A stretch of 41,260 nt of DNA from Pseudomonadota bacterium (GTDB lineage Bacteria > Desulfobacterota > Desulfarculia > Desulfarculales > Desulfarculaceae): contig JAHJPG010000090.1 in assembly GCA_018819925.1 (NCBI GenBank), forward strand, positions 1 through 41,260. The letters are read 5' to 3'. This document shows positions 16,676-25,582 of this stretch, in pieces. The notes beneath the pieces were generated by a model. That model was not told the DNA's origin. It saw only the letters and a program-made list of their open reading frames with translations, and did no database searches. Every line of letters starts with the position of its first letter. The first letter of the stretch is position 1. The position numbers and the translations under genes are program-made.

Positions 16676-19102
16676 TCAGGCCTGTTTGGCCTTGGCTTCC
16701 TTGATCAGATGCCAAATCTTGCTCGGCGTCAGTGGCAGTTCATTGATAACCACCCCCAGAGGAGCCAGTGCGTCGGCTATGGCGTTGGCCACGGCCACTG
16801 GCACGGATTCGCACGACGCCTCGCCGGCTCCCTTTGATCCCAAGGCCGTGAACGGCGACGGGGTCTCCACGTGCCCGATGTCGATGTCCGGAACCTCCAT
16901 GGAGGTCGGGCAGAGGTAATCCTGGAAAGAAGCGGTCAGGCATTGACCATTTTCGTCGTAGGCGAACTCCTCGTATAAGGCGCCGCCCAGGCCATGGGTG
17001 ATGCTGCCCATCACCTGGCCCTCCAAAATCATGGGGTTGAGAACCGTGCCGGAATCGTGCATGCTGGCCCATTTGTGGAACTTGATCTCGCAGGTTTCCG
17101 GGTCGATTTCCACCACGATGACCTCGCAACAGAAACCATATGTGTTGGACGAGTCCACCCGGTCCAATTCGTCCGGCGGCTTAGAGGTGGGCATGGTTAT
17201 CAGGCTGCTGGCGAACAGGCCTACGTCCATGCCCTCGGGCAGCGCGGTTTGATGCCAATGGGCGGTGCCGGCCACGTGCCTTACCGCGATGGATTTCTCC
17301 GGCTGGTCCTTGACGTGGAACTTCTGGTTTTCCAGCACCAACTCATCGGGGCTCACCTCCAGCAGGTGAGCGGCGATTTTAAACAGCTTGTCCTTCAGCT
17401 TGCGGGTCGCGTTGACCAGGGCGTTGGTGCCCACCGAAGCAAAGCGGCTGGAATAACTGCCGGTGGTTATGGTGTAGACGCGGTCGTGAGTGTCCACCAC
17501 GTTGCTCACCGTGATGCCATCGGGGTCGATGCCCAACTCGTCGGCCACGATCTGGGAGATCACGGTCTCGTGACCCTGGCCCTGGGGGTTGGTGCAGGCG
17601 ATGACATGCACCTGGCCGAGAGGGTCCATTTTTATCGTCATGGACTCGCCAGAGCCGGACTTGGGATGGCCCTTTGCCCTCTGCTCCGGAGTCAGGGCGG
17701 TGGTCACGTAGGCAATGTTGGTCACCGAGGGGTCGACGATGGTGGCGATGCCTATACCGATATAGCGGCCCTGTTGCCGAGCCTTTTCCTGCTCCTGGCG
17801 CCACTTGGGGTAGTCGACAATGTCCAGGGCTTTTTGGAAGGCCTTCTGGTAATTGCCGGCGTCATAGATACCGCCGGTGGCAGTGGTGTAAGGGAACTGG
17901 TCCGGCTGGATGAAGTTCTTGAAGCGAATTTCGGCCGGGTCCATGCCCAATTGGGCGGCCACCATGTCCACCAGGCGCTCCACCGAGAAGTAAAGCTCCT
18001 GGCAGGTGTAGCCCCGGTTGGGCGAGGTGAGGCACTTGTTGGTGCCCACCACCATCACCTCCCGGTCAAGGTGGCGAATCTGGTAGGCGCCGGTGTGGTT
18101 GCCGGTGCTGCGGTAGGCGCAGCCGGGCTCCGGGGCCCGGATGTAGCCGCCGGTGTTGTCCATGGCCTTGTCTTTGAGGGCCAGGATGGTCCCGTCCCTC
18201 TTTACCGCCGCCTCCATGTAGGTCACCCGGTCGGTCCCCGTGGCGCTGGCCAGCAGGTGCTCCCGCCGGTCCTCAATCCACTTGACGGTCATACCCGTCT
18301 TCTTGGAGGCCAGGGCTATAAGAGCGATGTAGGGGAACACTCCGGTCTTGGTGCCGAAGCCGCCACCGATGTCGGTGGGGACGATCCAGCGCATCTTGTT
18401 TTCCGGTATGCCCAGGGCCAGGGCCACCAGCGAATGGTTGACAAAGGGGCCCTGGTAGTTGTTGTAGATAACGAACTCTTGGTTGACCGGATTATAAGAG
18501 GCCACCACGGCGTAGGTTTCAATCGGGGTGGAGCCGTACTTGGGGAACAGGAACTTCCCCTTGACCAGCAGGTCGGCCTCTTCGAAAGCCTTGGCGGGCT
18601 CACCGTACTGCATGAGCCGGTGGGAGTAGATGTTGCTCCCGATATTATCGTGCAGCACCGGCGCGTCGGGTTCGGCCGCCTCCTCTATGTCCATGACCAC
18701 CGGCAGCGGCTCGTAATCCACCTGTATCAGATCAAGGGCGTCTTCGGCGATGTAGCGGCTGTCAGCCACCACCACCGCCACCGGCTCGCCCACGTAGCGG
18801 ACCTTGTCCACGGCGCAGCTGTAATACTTGGGGGGGATGGGCACGCCGCATGGGAACGGCTTGGACATCTCCTTGACGTCCTGTCCGGTCAGGATGCCGC
18901 GGACCCCGGGAAGTTTTTCCGCCTGGGTGGTGTCGATATTCTTGATCAAGGCATGGGGGTAGGGGCTCCTGATGATGGCCGCGTGCTTCATTTTGGGCAG
19001 TTGGATGTCGTCTACGAACTTCCCCTCCCCGATGAGCAGCCGCAGATCCTCTTTCCTTTTGTATCTCTTGCCCACCCATCTCCTTGCTTCAGGATCAGGC
19101 AT
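16676..19102 (-). CDS. Molybdenum hydroxylase large (Mo-cofactor) subunit
   Basis: An 808-residue molybdopterin subunit of the xanthine oxidase family (Ald_Xan_dh_C / MoCoBD domains). It hydroxylates a carbon with water as oxygen source. The catalytic base is E761 in the late KGAGEAS motif. The GGGFGTK molybdopterin motif is present in the first half. The substrate loop reads SPNRGYTCQ (R363, C367) where CO dehydrogenase has AYRCSFR. CO is therefore not the likely substrate, although the gene set looks cox-like. Neighbours suggest an organic acid, aromatic or N-heterocycle. Subunit order in transcription is L-G-M-S, then the ADP-forming ligase. The ATG at 19102 follows AAGGAGAA. Confidence 0.93.
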   Translation of the reverse strand: MPDPEARRWVGKRYKRKEDLRLLIGEGKFVDDIQLPKMKHAAIIRSPYPHALIKNIDTTQAEKLPGVRGILTGQDVKEMSKPFPCGVPIPPKYYSCAVDKVRYVGEPVAVVVADSRYIAEDALDLIQVDYEPLPVVMDIEEAAEPDAPVLHDNIGSNIYSHRLMQYGEPAKAFEEADLLVKGKFLFPKYGSTPIETYAVVASYNPVNQEFVIYNNYQGPFVNHSLVALALGIPENKMRWIVPTDIGGGFGTKTGVFPYIALIALASKKTGMTVKWIEDRREHLLASATGTDRVTYMEAAVKRDGTILALKDKAMDNTGGYIRAPEPGCAYRSTGNHTGAYQIRHLDREVMVVGTNKCLTSPNRGYTCQELYFSVERLVDMVAAQLGMDPAEIRFKNFIQPDQFPYTTATGGIYDAGNYQKAFQKALDIVDYPKWRQEQEKARQQGRYIGIGIATIVDPSVTNIAYVTTALTPEQRAKGHPKSGSGESMTIKMDPLGQVHVIACTNPQGQGHETVISQIVADELGIDPDGITVSNVVDTHDRVYTITTGSYSSRFASVGTNALVNATRKLKDKLFKIAAHLLEVSPDELVLENQKFHVKDQPEKSIAVRHVAGTAHWHQTALPEGMDVGLFASSLITMPTSKPPDELDRVDSSNTYGFCCEVIVVEIDPETCEIKFHKWASMHDSGTVLNPMILEGQVMGSITHGLGGALYEEFAYDENGQCLTASFQDYLCPTSMEVPDIDIGHVETPSPFTALGSKGAGEASCESVPVAVANAIADALAPLGVVINELPLTPSKIWHLIKEAKAKQA

Positions 19103-19137
19103 GAAAATTCTCCTTGTTGGATGTGTTGATCGGCTGG

Positions 19138-19830
19138 TTAAACTTTGAACCAGTCAATCACATTTACGTTGTATCCCAAGGTGATGCGACGCTCGGTCAC
19201 AGGGTCGAAAATCTCGGCCTCGAAACGATCGGCGTAAACGAACCCATTGGTCAGCAGTGGAGAGGTCCCGCAAAAAATCGGCACGTCAACGAGATCCAAC
19301 TTGCCTTGAGCCCTTACTTTTTCCAGCAACGCCTCCGGGCTGAGAAAAGTGGCCATGGTTGACTCTTGGTACAGCACCTTTTGTCCGTCTCCCAGCGCCC
19401 AACTTCTCAACTCTATTTGATCCCAGTGGTCCTTTATCTCCCGGTAGCTCCAAAACTTTTTGCCTATAACCGACGGACACACCAGCTTTGATTTGGCTAT
19501 GTCCAGTTTTTCCAGATCCCTATCGGTATGATCGCTTCCGGCGCCGACGTATATTTCATCTTGGTCAACGAGCAGGACAAACTCAATTTCGCCCGAGGTC
19601 TTGGGGCCCTGGACTTGAATCTCCCTTTCCAATGAAAGCCCCCAAGCCGGTTTGCTGAAATACATTGGCACCATGGGGGGCGGCTCGATTCCTTCCTTGG
19701 CCAGTTCCTCAATGTGCTGGCGAACCGCCACTTGATCTCGTCCTGTGTAACCGCAGATTAGGGCCCCTTTAAAATCTCGCTCGTGGCGAGAAACACCGCT
19801 GTTGTTCTCAATCGTAAAAACTGCATGCAT
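19138..19830 (-). CDS. DUF2848 family protein, possibly FAH-like hydrolase
   Basis: A 230-residue protein that I recognise as DUF2848, a family without proven function. The motif pattern follows the fumarylacetoacetate hydrolase fold: an E-I-E pair in a strand, then GSDHTDRD where FAH proteins have GNDVSARD, then AKSK and a late FCGTSPL turn followed by FEAEIFDP, like the FAH GTPxGVG...VEVEI ending. If so, it would bind a divalent metal and cleave a C-C bond in, or hydrate, an oxo-acid. This parallel is my own reading. The ATG at 19830 is chosen; a TTG at 19839 adds three residues. It lies 35 nt before the Mo-hydroxylase large subunit. Confidence 0.8.
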   Translation of the reverse strand: MHAVFTIENNSGVSRHERDFKGALICGYTGRDQVAVRQHIEELAKEGIEPPPMVPMYFSKPAWGLSLEREIQVQGPKTSGEIEFVLLVDQDEIYVGAGSDHTDRDLEKLDIAKSKLVCPSVIGKKFWSYREIKDHWDQIELRSWALGDGQKVLYQESTMATFLSPEALLEKVRAQGKLDLVDVPIFCGTSPLLTNGFVYADRFEAEIFDPVTERRITLGYNVNVIDWFKV

Positions 19831-19887
19831 AATTACCAACCACAGCTACAAGTTTGTATTGGTGGATTAACTATCGTGTGATCAAAC

Positions 19888-21516
19888 TTAAGCTTTTTCC
19901 TTTTCCCAGCGGCGCAGTTCTCTCCTGAGAATCTTGCCTGAAGATGTTTTGGGAAGCTCGACGATGAATTCGATCTCCCTGGGGTATTTGTATGGCGCGA
20001 TCAAATTCTTGACGTGCAGTTTAAGCTCTTCGGCCAGTTCGGGAGAGGGCTCATAACCTTTGTGCAACACCACCCAAGCCTTTACCTTTACTCCCATATC
20101 GTCGTCCGGCGAACCGGCCACACCTGACTCCAGTACAGCCGCGTGCTCCTGAAGGGCGGTCTCCACCTCTGCGGGAGAGATTCGGTATCCACGGCAAGTC
20201 ATAATGTCGTCGGAGCGGGATCCGTACCGGAAGTATCCATCTTCATCCATGGTGGCCAGATCCTTGGTGTCGTACCAGCCGTTGCCCAGAAAAACTTCCT
20301 CCATCTTGTCGGACATCTTGAAGTATTCCAGGAAAAGCCCCGGGTGGTCGGCCTTGATGGCCAGGTGTCCCATTTCACCTGGCGGCAGCAAATTGCCGTC
20401 ATTATCCACGATACCCACCTCGATGCCGGGCAGGGGCTTGCCCATGGAGCCGATGCGCACCTCGAGGTTGGTCTGGGTGGTGCAAAACTCATGCGCCTCG
20501 GTCTGGCCCATGCTGTCGATTATCTTCACACCGACGCGGCGCACCCATTCCCGCCAGGTTTCGGCCAGCAGGGGTTCCCCGGAGCTGAGGCAGTATTTCA
20601 AAGAACTGAGGTCGTAACGCTTTTCCGCGTCGGGAAGGGCCAGCATCATGCGATAAATGGTAGGAGTTCCCGCGAAGACCGTGATTTTGTTGTCCTGAAT
20701 GAATTGGAAGGCGCGCTCGGGATCAAAGCGGTCATCTGCGAATATCGCGGTGGAAACGCCCCAGCGGAAGGTGAAGAGAAAATTATGTCCCAGGGCGTAC
20801 ATCCAGGTGAGAGCCGTGGGCCCGCCGGTGATGTCGCCGCGCTCCAGCCCCATGGTGAACTTGCCTATGGGATCGCCGGCGCCAATGATGAAGCGATGTC
20901 CGTGAACCACCCCCTTGGGCGGTCCGGTGGTGCCCGAGGTGTAGAGGAAGTACGCTTGGTCGTCCTTTAGGGTCTCCACGTAGGGAGGCTCGCCCGGATT
21001 TTCCTCGATGAGCCTGGCATAGGACAGAGGGTCTTCCGGCGAGCCACCCACGGTGATGATGTGCTTCAAAGTAGGGCAATCGATGCGGATGTTTTCGATG
21101 GCCTGGACGTAGTCAGGCGTAACGATAACCGCCACCGATTCACTATTGTTGATGATGTGCTTAAGCTCGTACTCCCGCAGCATGGTGTTGGTGGGGATGG
21201 GCACCGCCCCGATTTTTTGCCCACCCATAAATGCAACCATGTATTCGGGGCAATTGGGTGTGCGAATCAGAAACCGGTCACCCTTGCGCATCCCCAGGCC
21301 GTGGAGGGCCTTGGCGAAGCTATCGGTTAATCCTTTAAGATCAAGATAAGTTATCTTATCGTCTTTATAATATATGGCGATGTCGTCCCCACGCCCGTGC
21401 TCAACCCAGTAATCCACCATTAAGCGGGCCATATTGAGCTTTTCGGGGATTTCAAGCTTGAAATGTCCCTGGGAATTCATCTTGTGATAAGTCCAGTCCA
21501 ACACTTTGTTTTCCAT
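19888..21516 (-). CDS. AMP-forming aryl/acyl-CoA ligase
   Basis: A 542-residue ANL-superfamily CoA ligase. Visible are the P-loop YTSGTTGPPKG, the SMGQTEAHEF core, the hinge YDTKDLATMDEDGYFRYGSR, the RISPAEVE motif and the C-terminal catalytic Lys in PKTSSGKILRRE. It activates a carboxylic acid with ATP to the acyl-CoA. Overall it resembles the benzoate/2-aminobenzoate-CoA ligase and medium-chain ligase branch, but the substrate pocket cannot be read by eye. The ATG at 21516 follows TAGGAG. The gene starts just after a strong hairpin that ends the symporter transcript, and it opens the Mo-hydroxylase block. It is probably the entry step for the imported acid. Confidence 0.9.
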   Translation of the reverse strand: MENKVLDWTYHKMNSQGHFKLEIPEKLNMARLMVDYWVEHGRGDDIAIYYKDDKITYLDLKGLTDSFAKALHGLGMRKGDRFLIRTPNCPEYMVAFMGGQKIGAVPIPTNTMLREYELKHIINNSESVAVIVTPDYVQAIENIRIDCPTLKHIITVGGSPEDPLSYARLIEENPGEPPYVETLKDDQAYFLYTSGTTGPPKGVVHGHRFIIGAGDPIGKFTMGLERGDITGGPTALTWMYALGHNFLFTFRWGVSTAIFADDRFDPERAFQFIQDNKITVFAGTPTIYRMMLALPDAEKRYDLSSLKYCLSSGEPLLAETWREWVRRVGVKIIDSMGQTEAHEFCTTQTNLEVRIGSMGKPLPGIEVGIVDNDGNLLPPGEMGHLAIKADHPGLFLEYFKMSDKMEEVFLGNGWYDTKDLATMDEDGYFRYGSRSDDIMTCRGYRISPAEVETALQEHAAVLESGVAGSPDDDMGVKVKAWVVLHKGYEPSPELAEELKLHVKNLIAPYKYPREIEFIVELPKTSSGKILRRELRRWEKEKA

Positions 21517-21554
21517 TTTTATCGTCTCCTACAGCATATATGCACATTGTCATA

Positions 21555-21598
21555 AAATTTGGACAGCCGTTCACCGCCATTGGTAAACGGCTGTCCAA
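21555..21598 (-). terminator. Intrinsic terminator after the symporter gene
   Basis: A perfect 13-bp stem (TTGGACAGCCGTT / AACGGCTGTCCAA) with a 14-nt loop lies just past the symporter stop. On the - strand it is followed by ATTTTA. This should end or weaken transcription between the regulator-to-symporter block and the ligase-to-hydroxylase block. Only about 40 nt remain before the ligase start. Confidence 0.75.
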
Positions 21599-21605
21599 AA
21601 CAAGC

Positions 21606-23093
21606 TCACACCTTTTTCGCCTCAGTCGCCGGCATGTAGTTGTGGCGATGCAGGTCTTCGACAAACTCCTGAATCTCCTTGGGAGGCGGTGCGGTCAAAA
21701 GCGAACCCACGACCATGAAAAGTATGGAAGCGGGTATGGATATCAGAACTTCTCCCAGGAAGGGCATTATCTTGGTGAAATGCACCACGACATAGACCCC
21801 CAGCCCGCCAACGCAAGACAGTAGGCCGCCCCACCGGTTGGCGCGCTTCCACCAAAGGCCGAACAGGATCGGCATGGAAAAAGCCGAGGCGGTGCCCCCC
21901 ACCAGCAGCGCCACCAGGAAGCCGATGCTCCGGGTCTCGCCAAGGGCCATGATGGTGGTGATGACGCCGACCAGGGCCATGACGACCTTGGAAAGAATGA
22001 TGACCTGGTTGTCGGTCATGTCTTTCTTAATGAATTTGCGCACGATGTTGTCGGAGAACTCCACTCCGGTGGCTAGCAACATGCCCCCTGTGGTGGACAT
22101 GATTGCCGCGAGGATGCCTGCCACCGCGCAGCCGCGGAGCAAAGGCGGCCACAACTTGTTCATGACCACGATATAGGTGCGGTCCACCTTTACCAGGTCA
22201 GGCACGATCAGGATGCACGCAGCGGCAACACCGATGTACCCAATGAGATGGAAGACCCAACAGAGAAATGAAGTGAGGGCAACGCCTCCGCGAACATGGG
22301 CCACGTTCTTTGCGGTGAAATGCCGCATAATGATGTGAGGTGAAGAAAAAGCGAAAAGAGCCACGGCAAAAAACATGCCCACGTATGTTGCGGTGGAGAG
22401 TTTGGGGTTGATGTCCAAGAAGTGCGGCTTGATGGCTAAAGCCTTGGGCATGAGGCCGTCCCACCCACCGAACACGTAGAAGGCGGTCAAAGACAGGCCA
22501 ACCATGAAAATCAGCATGATAACGCCTTGTAAAAAATCAGCCCAAGTCACCGATTTCATGCCAGCCAAGACGACGTAGATAATGTAAACACTTGCGATGA
22601 GCATCACTGCGTATTTGAAGTCGATGCCCAATATGTAGGAGCCGGCCAGGCCGCCGCCGATCAACTGGGGCACGATATACAGAGGGAACAGAATGATAAT
22701 GAAGATGCTGGTGGCCAGGCCGGTTCCGTGACCGTAGCGCTCCGAAAAGAAGCTGGCCAGGGTGAACTTTCCGCGAAGTTCACTGTATCTTCTCAAGGGG
22801 CCGCTATTCAACAAGGTGGACCATGCGTACCCAAAAGCCAAGGCTGATCCGATGCCAATGGTTGTGAATGACCATCCCATCTTGTATGAAAGGCCCAAGA
22901 ATCCAAGAAAGCTTGCTGCGCTGACGTTTGAGGAAAAGGTTGCGAAGCCGTTTACCCAAAAAGGTATGTTTTGCCCTGCACCCCAAAATTCCTTGGAGCC
23001 AGTCCCAGCTTTTTTGGAAAAATAGACTCCAATCCAGATGCAAAACAGGAAGTAAAGAACGGTAATGACAAGTTCAGTTACTTTAATATCCAC
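21606..23093 (-). CDS. Sodium:solute symporter (SSS family)
   Basis: A 495-residue inner-membrane protein with about 13 hydrophobic helices, matching the SSF/SSS family (PF00474). The early FATFSSNVSAASFLG segment is where family members bind sodium and substrate. The later GGMLLATG segment and the FGLWWKRANRWG motif are also typical. It most resembles the acetate/pantothenate/monocarboxylate branch. It should import the pathway's acid substrate with Na+. The start is GTG at 23093, after GGAG. It follows a 72-residue membrane protein by 37 nt, a common pairing in this family. A strong terminator follows. Confidence 0.92.
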   Translation of the reverse strand: MDIKVTELVITVLYFLFCIWIGVYFSKKAGTGSKEFWGAGQNIPFWVNGFATFSSNVSAASFLGFLGLSYKMGWSFTTIGIGSALAFGYAWSTLLNSGPLRRYSELRGKFTLASFFSERYGHGTGLATSIFIIILFPLYIVPQLIGGGLAGSYILGIDFKYAVMLIASVYIIYVVLAGMKSVTWADFLQGVIMLIFMVGLSLTAFYVFGGWDGLMPKALAIKPHFLDINPKLSTATYVGMFFAVALFAFSSPHIIMRHFTAKNVAHVRGGVALTSFLCWVFHLIGYIGVAAACILIVPDLVKVDRTYIVVMNKLWPPLLRGCAVAGILAAIMSTTGGMLLATGVEFSDNIVRKFIKKDMTDNQVIILSKVVMALVGVITTIMALGETRSIGFLVALLVGGTASAFSMPILFGLWWKRANRWGGLLSCVGGLGVYVVVHFTKIMPFLGEVLISIPASILFMVVGSLLTAPPPKEIQEFVEDLHRHNYMPATEAKKV

Positions 23094-23130
23094 AATTCAC
23101 GCTCCATATCTTTAGGAGATCATGTTAAAT

Positions 23131-23349
23131 TTAACCCTGCTCCTCCCACTTCTGCATGGCGACAATTGAGTAAAGGCAGACGCCAATACTAATGAGCCCC
23201 CCAATGGAAAACAGCCAAGTCGCCACCGGAATCCCAAGAAGCCATTTTGCTGGTGAATTGATAAACAAGAATGAAAACGCCACCCATGCTGCGATAACCA
23301 ATGACCAATGTAGACCTGGGTTTCTTAGTGAAGTATGATTGCTTGCCAT
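23131..23349 (-). CDS. Small two-helix partner of the symporter
   Basis: A 72-residue membrane protein with two helices (about 14-31 and 37-63) separated by a short loop PAKWLLGIP. Small DUF997/DUF3311/DUF4212-type proteins commonly precede SSS symporters and may aid assembly. This one fits by position and shape, though I cannot assign the exact family. The ATG at 23349 follows AGGGGAG. It is followed by the symporter after 37 nt. Confidence 0.75.
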   Translation of the reverse strand: MASNHTSLRNPGLHWSLVIAAWVAFSFLFINSPAKWLLGIPVATWLFSIGGLISIGVCLYSIVAMQKWEEQG

Positions 23350-23442
23350 AATTTCTCCCCTATTAATGTGTTGACAATTTTAACTCAGCAATATGCCGAC
23401 AGAATGGCTTCTATTCATGAAAAAATGATACTAAGAATCAGG

Positions 23443-23799
23443 CTACTCAAGTGTTGTATAAAAATGTGTTTCCAGGAGCATGCATCCTTTTTCGCTTGAG
23501 AAAGGACCATGTGGCGTAAAGGGAGGGCGGCATGCATAGGTGTACGACGAGTAAATTACCCCTTCAACTTTCAAATCTCCAAAAAACAAGTACACTTCTT
23601 CCCAATAGTCATGTTCAAAAGGATCTGTCGTAAAAGCGCCTGGAGCGAAGCGTAAAATGCGGGTTCTGGAGCCTTTTTTGTTGTCTTCGTCCAAGCTACC
23701 AGAAATTATTTTCTGGTCTATGCCTTCAGGATAACCCGCTGGCCTCTCCCACCCAGTGGATAGATCCAGCGTGGTGAATTCAATATGTTCTTTGATCAT
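23443..23799 (-). CDS. Cupin-domain protein
   Basis: A 118-residue single-domain cupin-like protein. Features are RILRFAPGAFT in the first motif region, FEHDYWEEVYLFFGDL with the His and Glu ligands of the cupin metal site, and PPFTPHGPF with the last His. This agrees with a metal-binding beta-barrel. Its job may be isomerisation, hydrolysis or ligand binding in the same pathway. The ATG at 23799 follows AAGGAG, and the gene lies 39 nt after the nitrilase-family gene. Codon use is AT-richer than in the housekeeping genes of the window. Confidence 0.8.
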   Translation of the reverse strand: MIKEHIEFTTLDLSTGWERPAGYPEGIDQKIISGSLDEDNKKGSRTRILRFAPGAFTTDPFEHDYWEEVYLFFGDLKVEGVIYSSYTYACRPPFTPHGPFSSEKGCMLLETHFYTTLE

Positions 23800-23838
23800 G
23801 GCGTTGCAACTCCTTGAATATAACTCAAGAGTGATTAA

Positions 23839-24615
23839 CTATTTAAATACGCGATCCGAAACGGCGGGGAATTCGGACCGGACTTGATCCACAGCCTTGG
23901 TGTCTATGTCCAGGGAGATGATTTGCTCACCTTCCCCTGCCCGGGCCAGCACCTTTCCCAACGGGCTCACCATCATGCTGTTGCCCGCCAGAGCGGTGCC
24001 TTGGTTGTTTCCCGCGCAGTTGCAGGAAATAAGATATGCCAAGTTTTCCAGGGCTCGCACTTGGTTGAATAAAACCCAAGCATCTAGGCGGATCTTGGGC
24101 CAGGCTGAGGGAATGAGGAATATCTGAGCCCCTTGGTCCAGCATGCGACGGTACAGTTCTGGAAAGCGCAGGTCGTAACAGGTGGAAAAGCCCATGCGTC
24201 CCCAAGGGGTCTTTATTACTGTCACATCTTTTCCAGGCGTAAGAAGCTGGCTTTCCTGCGATTGATATCCAAAAAGATGAATTTTTCTATAGGTACAGGC
24301 AATTTCACCGGAAGGATCTATTAGTACTGTGGTGTTAAATATTTTTTCATCCTTCTTCTCCACAAAACTTCCCATGAGGAGATAACATTTACGTTGAACC
24401 GCTTTTTCTCGGAAAGTGGTGACTAGGTCTCCCTCAAGGGATTCACTTTCTGATAAATACTTATCAAACGAAAAAAAACCAGATGGCCACAGTTCAGGAA
24501 GCAAAACCAAATCACTCTCCGGAACTCTATCAATCATATCTAAAGCATGAGCTACATTTCTTTGCTTAGAATGATTAGCTATCGCAAGCTGGATACACGA
24601 TATTTTCACTTGCAC
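23839..24615 (-). CDS. Nitrilase-superfamily amidase
   Basis: A 258-residue carbon-nitrogen hydrolase with the complete catalytic triad: E41 in LLPELW, K111 in YRKIHLFG and C146 in FSTCYDLRFPELYR. The pattern is closest to the omega-amidase / NIT2-like branch, which hydrolyses alpha-keto acid amides. That would produce a 2-oxoacid for the oxidoreductase encoded upstream, but the substrate is inferred. The start is GTG at 24615, or GTG at 24609, which has better RBS spacing. It lies 34 nt after the GntR regulator gene. Cytoplasmic. Confidence 0.9.
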   Translation of the reverse strand: MQVKISCIQLAIANHSKQRNVAHALDMIDRVPESDLVLLPELWPSGFFSFDKYLSESESLEGDLVTTFREKAVQRKCYLLMGSFVEKKDEKIFNTTVLIDPSGEIACTYRKIHLFGYQSQESQLLTPGKDVTVIKTPWGRMGFSTCYDLRFPELYRRMLDQGAQIFLIPSAWPKIRLDAWVLFNQVRALENLAYLISCNCAGNNQGTALAGNSMMVSPLGKVLARAGEGEQIISLDIDTKAVDQVRSEFPAVSDRVFK

Positions 24616-24649
24616 TCTCCCTTAAAAATATTTATTTGTCGCATCTCGC

Positions 24650-25318
24650 CTAATTTTTATCCATTATGCCAATTAGGGTTTCTTCTGTACTGTGCAAATG
24701 ATCCAACATGCCCTTTACTGCCATTTCTGGTTCATTTTTAAGTAGCCCTTCAACGATTTTATTATGTTCGGCGATGACCTCTTTAACACGACCAGGTTTT
24801 GATATCGCCTGCAACCCAAGTACGGATATTAAATCTCTTATGTTCTCCATGACGTTCATGAATATCTCATTACCGTGCCGATCTATTAGCATCATATGAA
24901 ACTGTTTATCAGCCTCTATGAATTTGTCGAAATCCTTTTTTTTGCCTTTACAGGCTGCGTCCATCGCTGCTATCAATGGAGCGATATCATCATCGTTTAA
25001 TATCCCGCACATTTGTTCAATTACAAATGGCTCTATAAGTCTTCTAACTTCAAACAAATCTCTAATTTGCTTCTTAGTAAATTTGTTTACTTGGAATCCA
25101 CGCCTTCCTAAGGACCGCAACAGTCCCTCTCCTGTAAGCTGCAACAGAGCCTCCCGGATTGGAGTCCTCGAAACTCCCAATGTCTGGGCTAGCTTGTTGG
25201 CAGAGTAAACTTCATCGTTTTGCATTTTCCCGCTAGTCAACAGATACTTTATTTTGTCGTAAGCGATTTTCTGAAGGGTTTTCGGCTGCCTAATTCTCTC
25301 TCCGCTTAACTGATCCAT
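24650..25318 (-). CDS. GntR-family regulator, FCD type
   Basis: A 222-residue transcription factor. The N-terminal winged helix includes LAQTLGVSRTPIREALLQL, the typical GntR recognition region. The C-terminal helical FCD domain (about 90-215) should bind an organic acid, often through a metal. I chose the ATG at 25318, which follows AAGGTAGCAGGT. An upstream ATG at 25357 would add 13 residues but has a weak RBS. It is the first gene of the - strand catabolic run, so it probably represses that run and its own promoter until the substrate appears. The matching promoter upstream of korDABC suggests it controls that operon too. Confidence 0.9.
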   Translation of the reverse strand: MDQLSGERIRQPKTLQKIAYDKIKYLLTSGKMQNDEVYSANKLAQTLGVSRTPIREALLQLTGEGLLRSLGRRGFQVNKFTKKQIRDLFEVRRLIEPFVIEQMCGILNDDDIAPLIAAMDAACKGKKKDFDKFIEADKQFHMMLIDRHGNEIFMNVMENIRDLISVLGLQAISKPGRVKEVIAEHNKIVEGLLKNEPEMAVKGMLDHLHSTEETLIGIMDKN

Positions 25319-25371
25319 ACCTGCTACCTTCGTACCGTTGGTGCCGTTAATAAACATTATTTGGGTATATG

Positions 25372-25381
25372 CCTAATTAGG
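25372..25381. promoter_or_regulatory. 10-bp palindrome upstream of the GntR gene
   Basis: The perfect palindrome CCTAATTAGG lies about 55 nt ahead of the chosen GntR start, within the transcribed leader. Its symmetry and place fit a dimer-binding operator, but no second copy was seen at the kor promoter. Confidence 0.3.
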
Positions 25382-25445
25382 ACGTGAAGCACAATTGGTT
25401 AGGGTCCAGCGTTGCAGGCCAGCCCCGCCAATTTTGGTTGCACAT

Positions 25446-25475
25446 TACATACATCATGTCACATGCAATTGTCAA
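25446..25475 (-). promoter_or_regulatory. Sigma70-type promoter of the GntR-led run
   Basis: On the - strand, TTGACA (25475-25470), an 18-nt spacer and TATGTA (25451-25446) form a good housekeeping-type promoter. The spacer contains TGCATGTGACATGATG. The same architecture occurs before korD, and the shared TGCATGT block at the same place suggests a common operator. Confidence 0.65.
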
Positions 25476-25582
25476 ATTTTTTGTGCTTCCGGTATATCAT
25501 ATTGATTTAATTCATTTTCCTAGCGCATAATGCCAGAAGAGTCGCTTGGCGAAGCGTTGGACTGTCCGGTGGCGGAGTCTAC

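Noticed and set aside
14834-19102. Calling the Mo-hydroxylase operon a CO dehydrogenase
   Set aside because: The active-site loop does not carry the CO-specific cysteine motif, and the surrounding genes are for organic acid metabolism.
16994-19129. A 711-codon open frame on the + strand opposite the Mo-hydroxylase large subunit
   Set aside because: Same reason: antisense of a strong coding gene, with low-complexity His/Gly/Val content and no recognisable domain.
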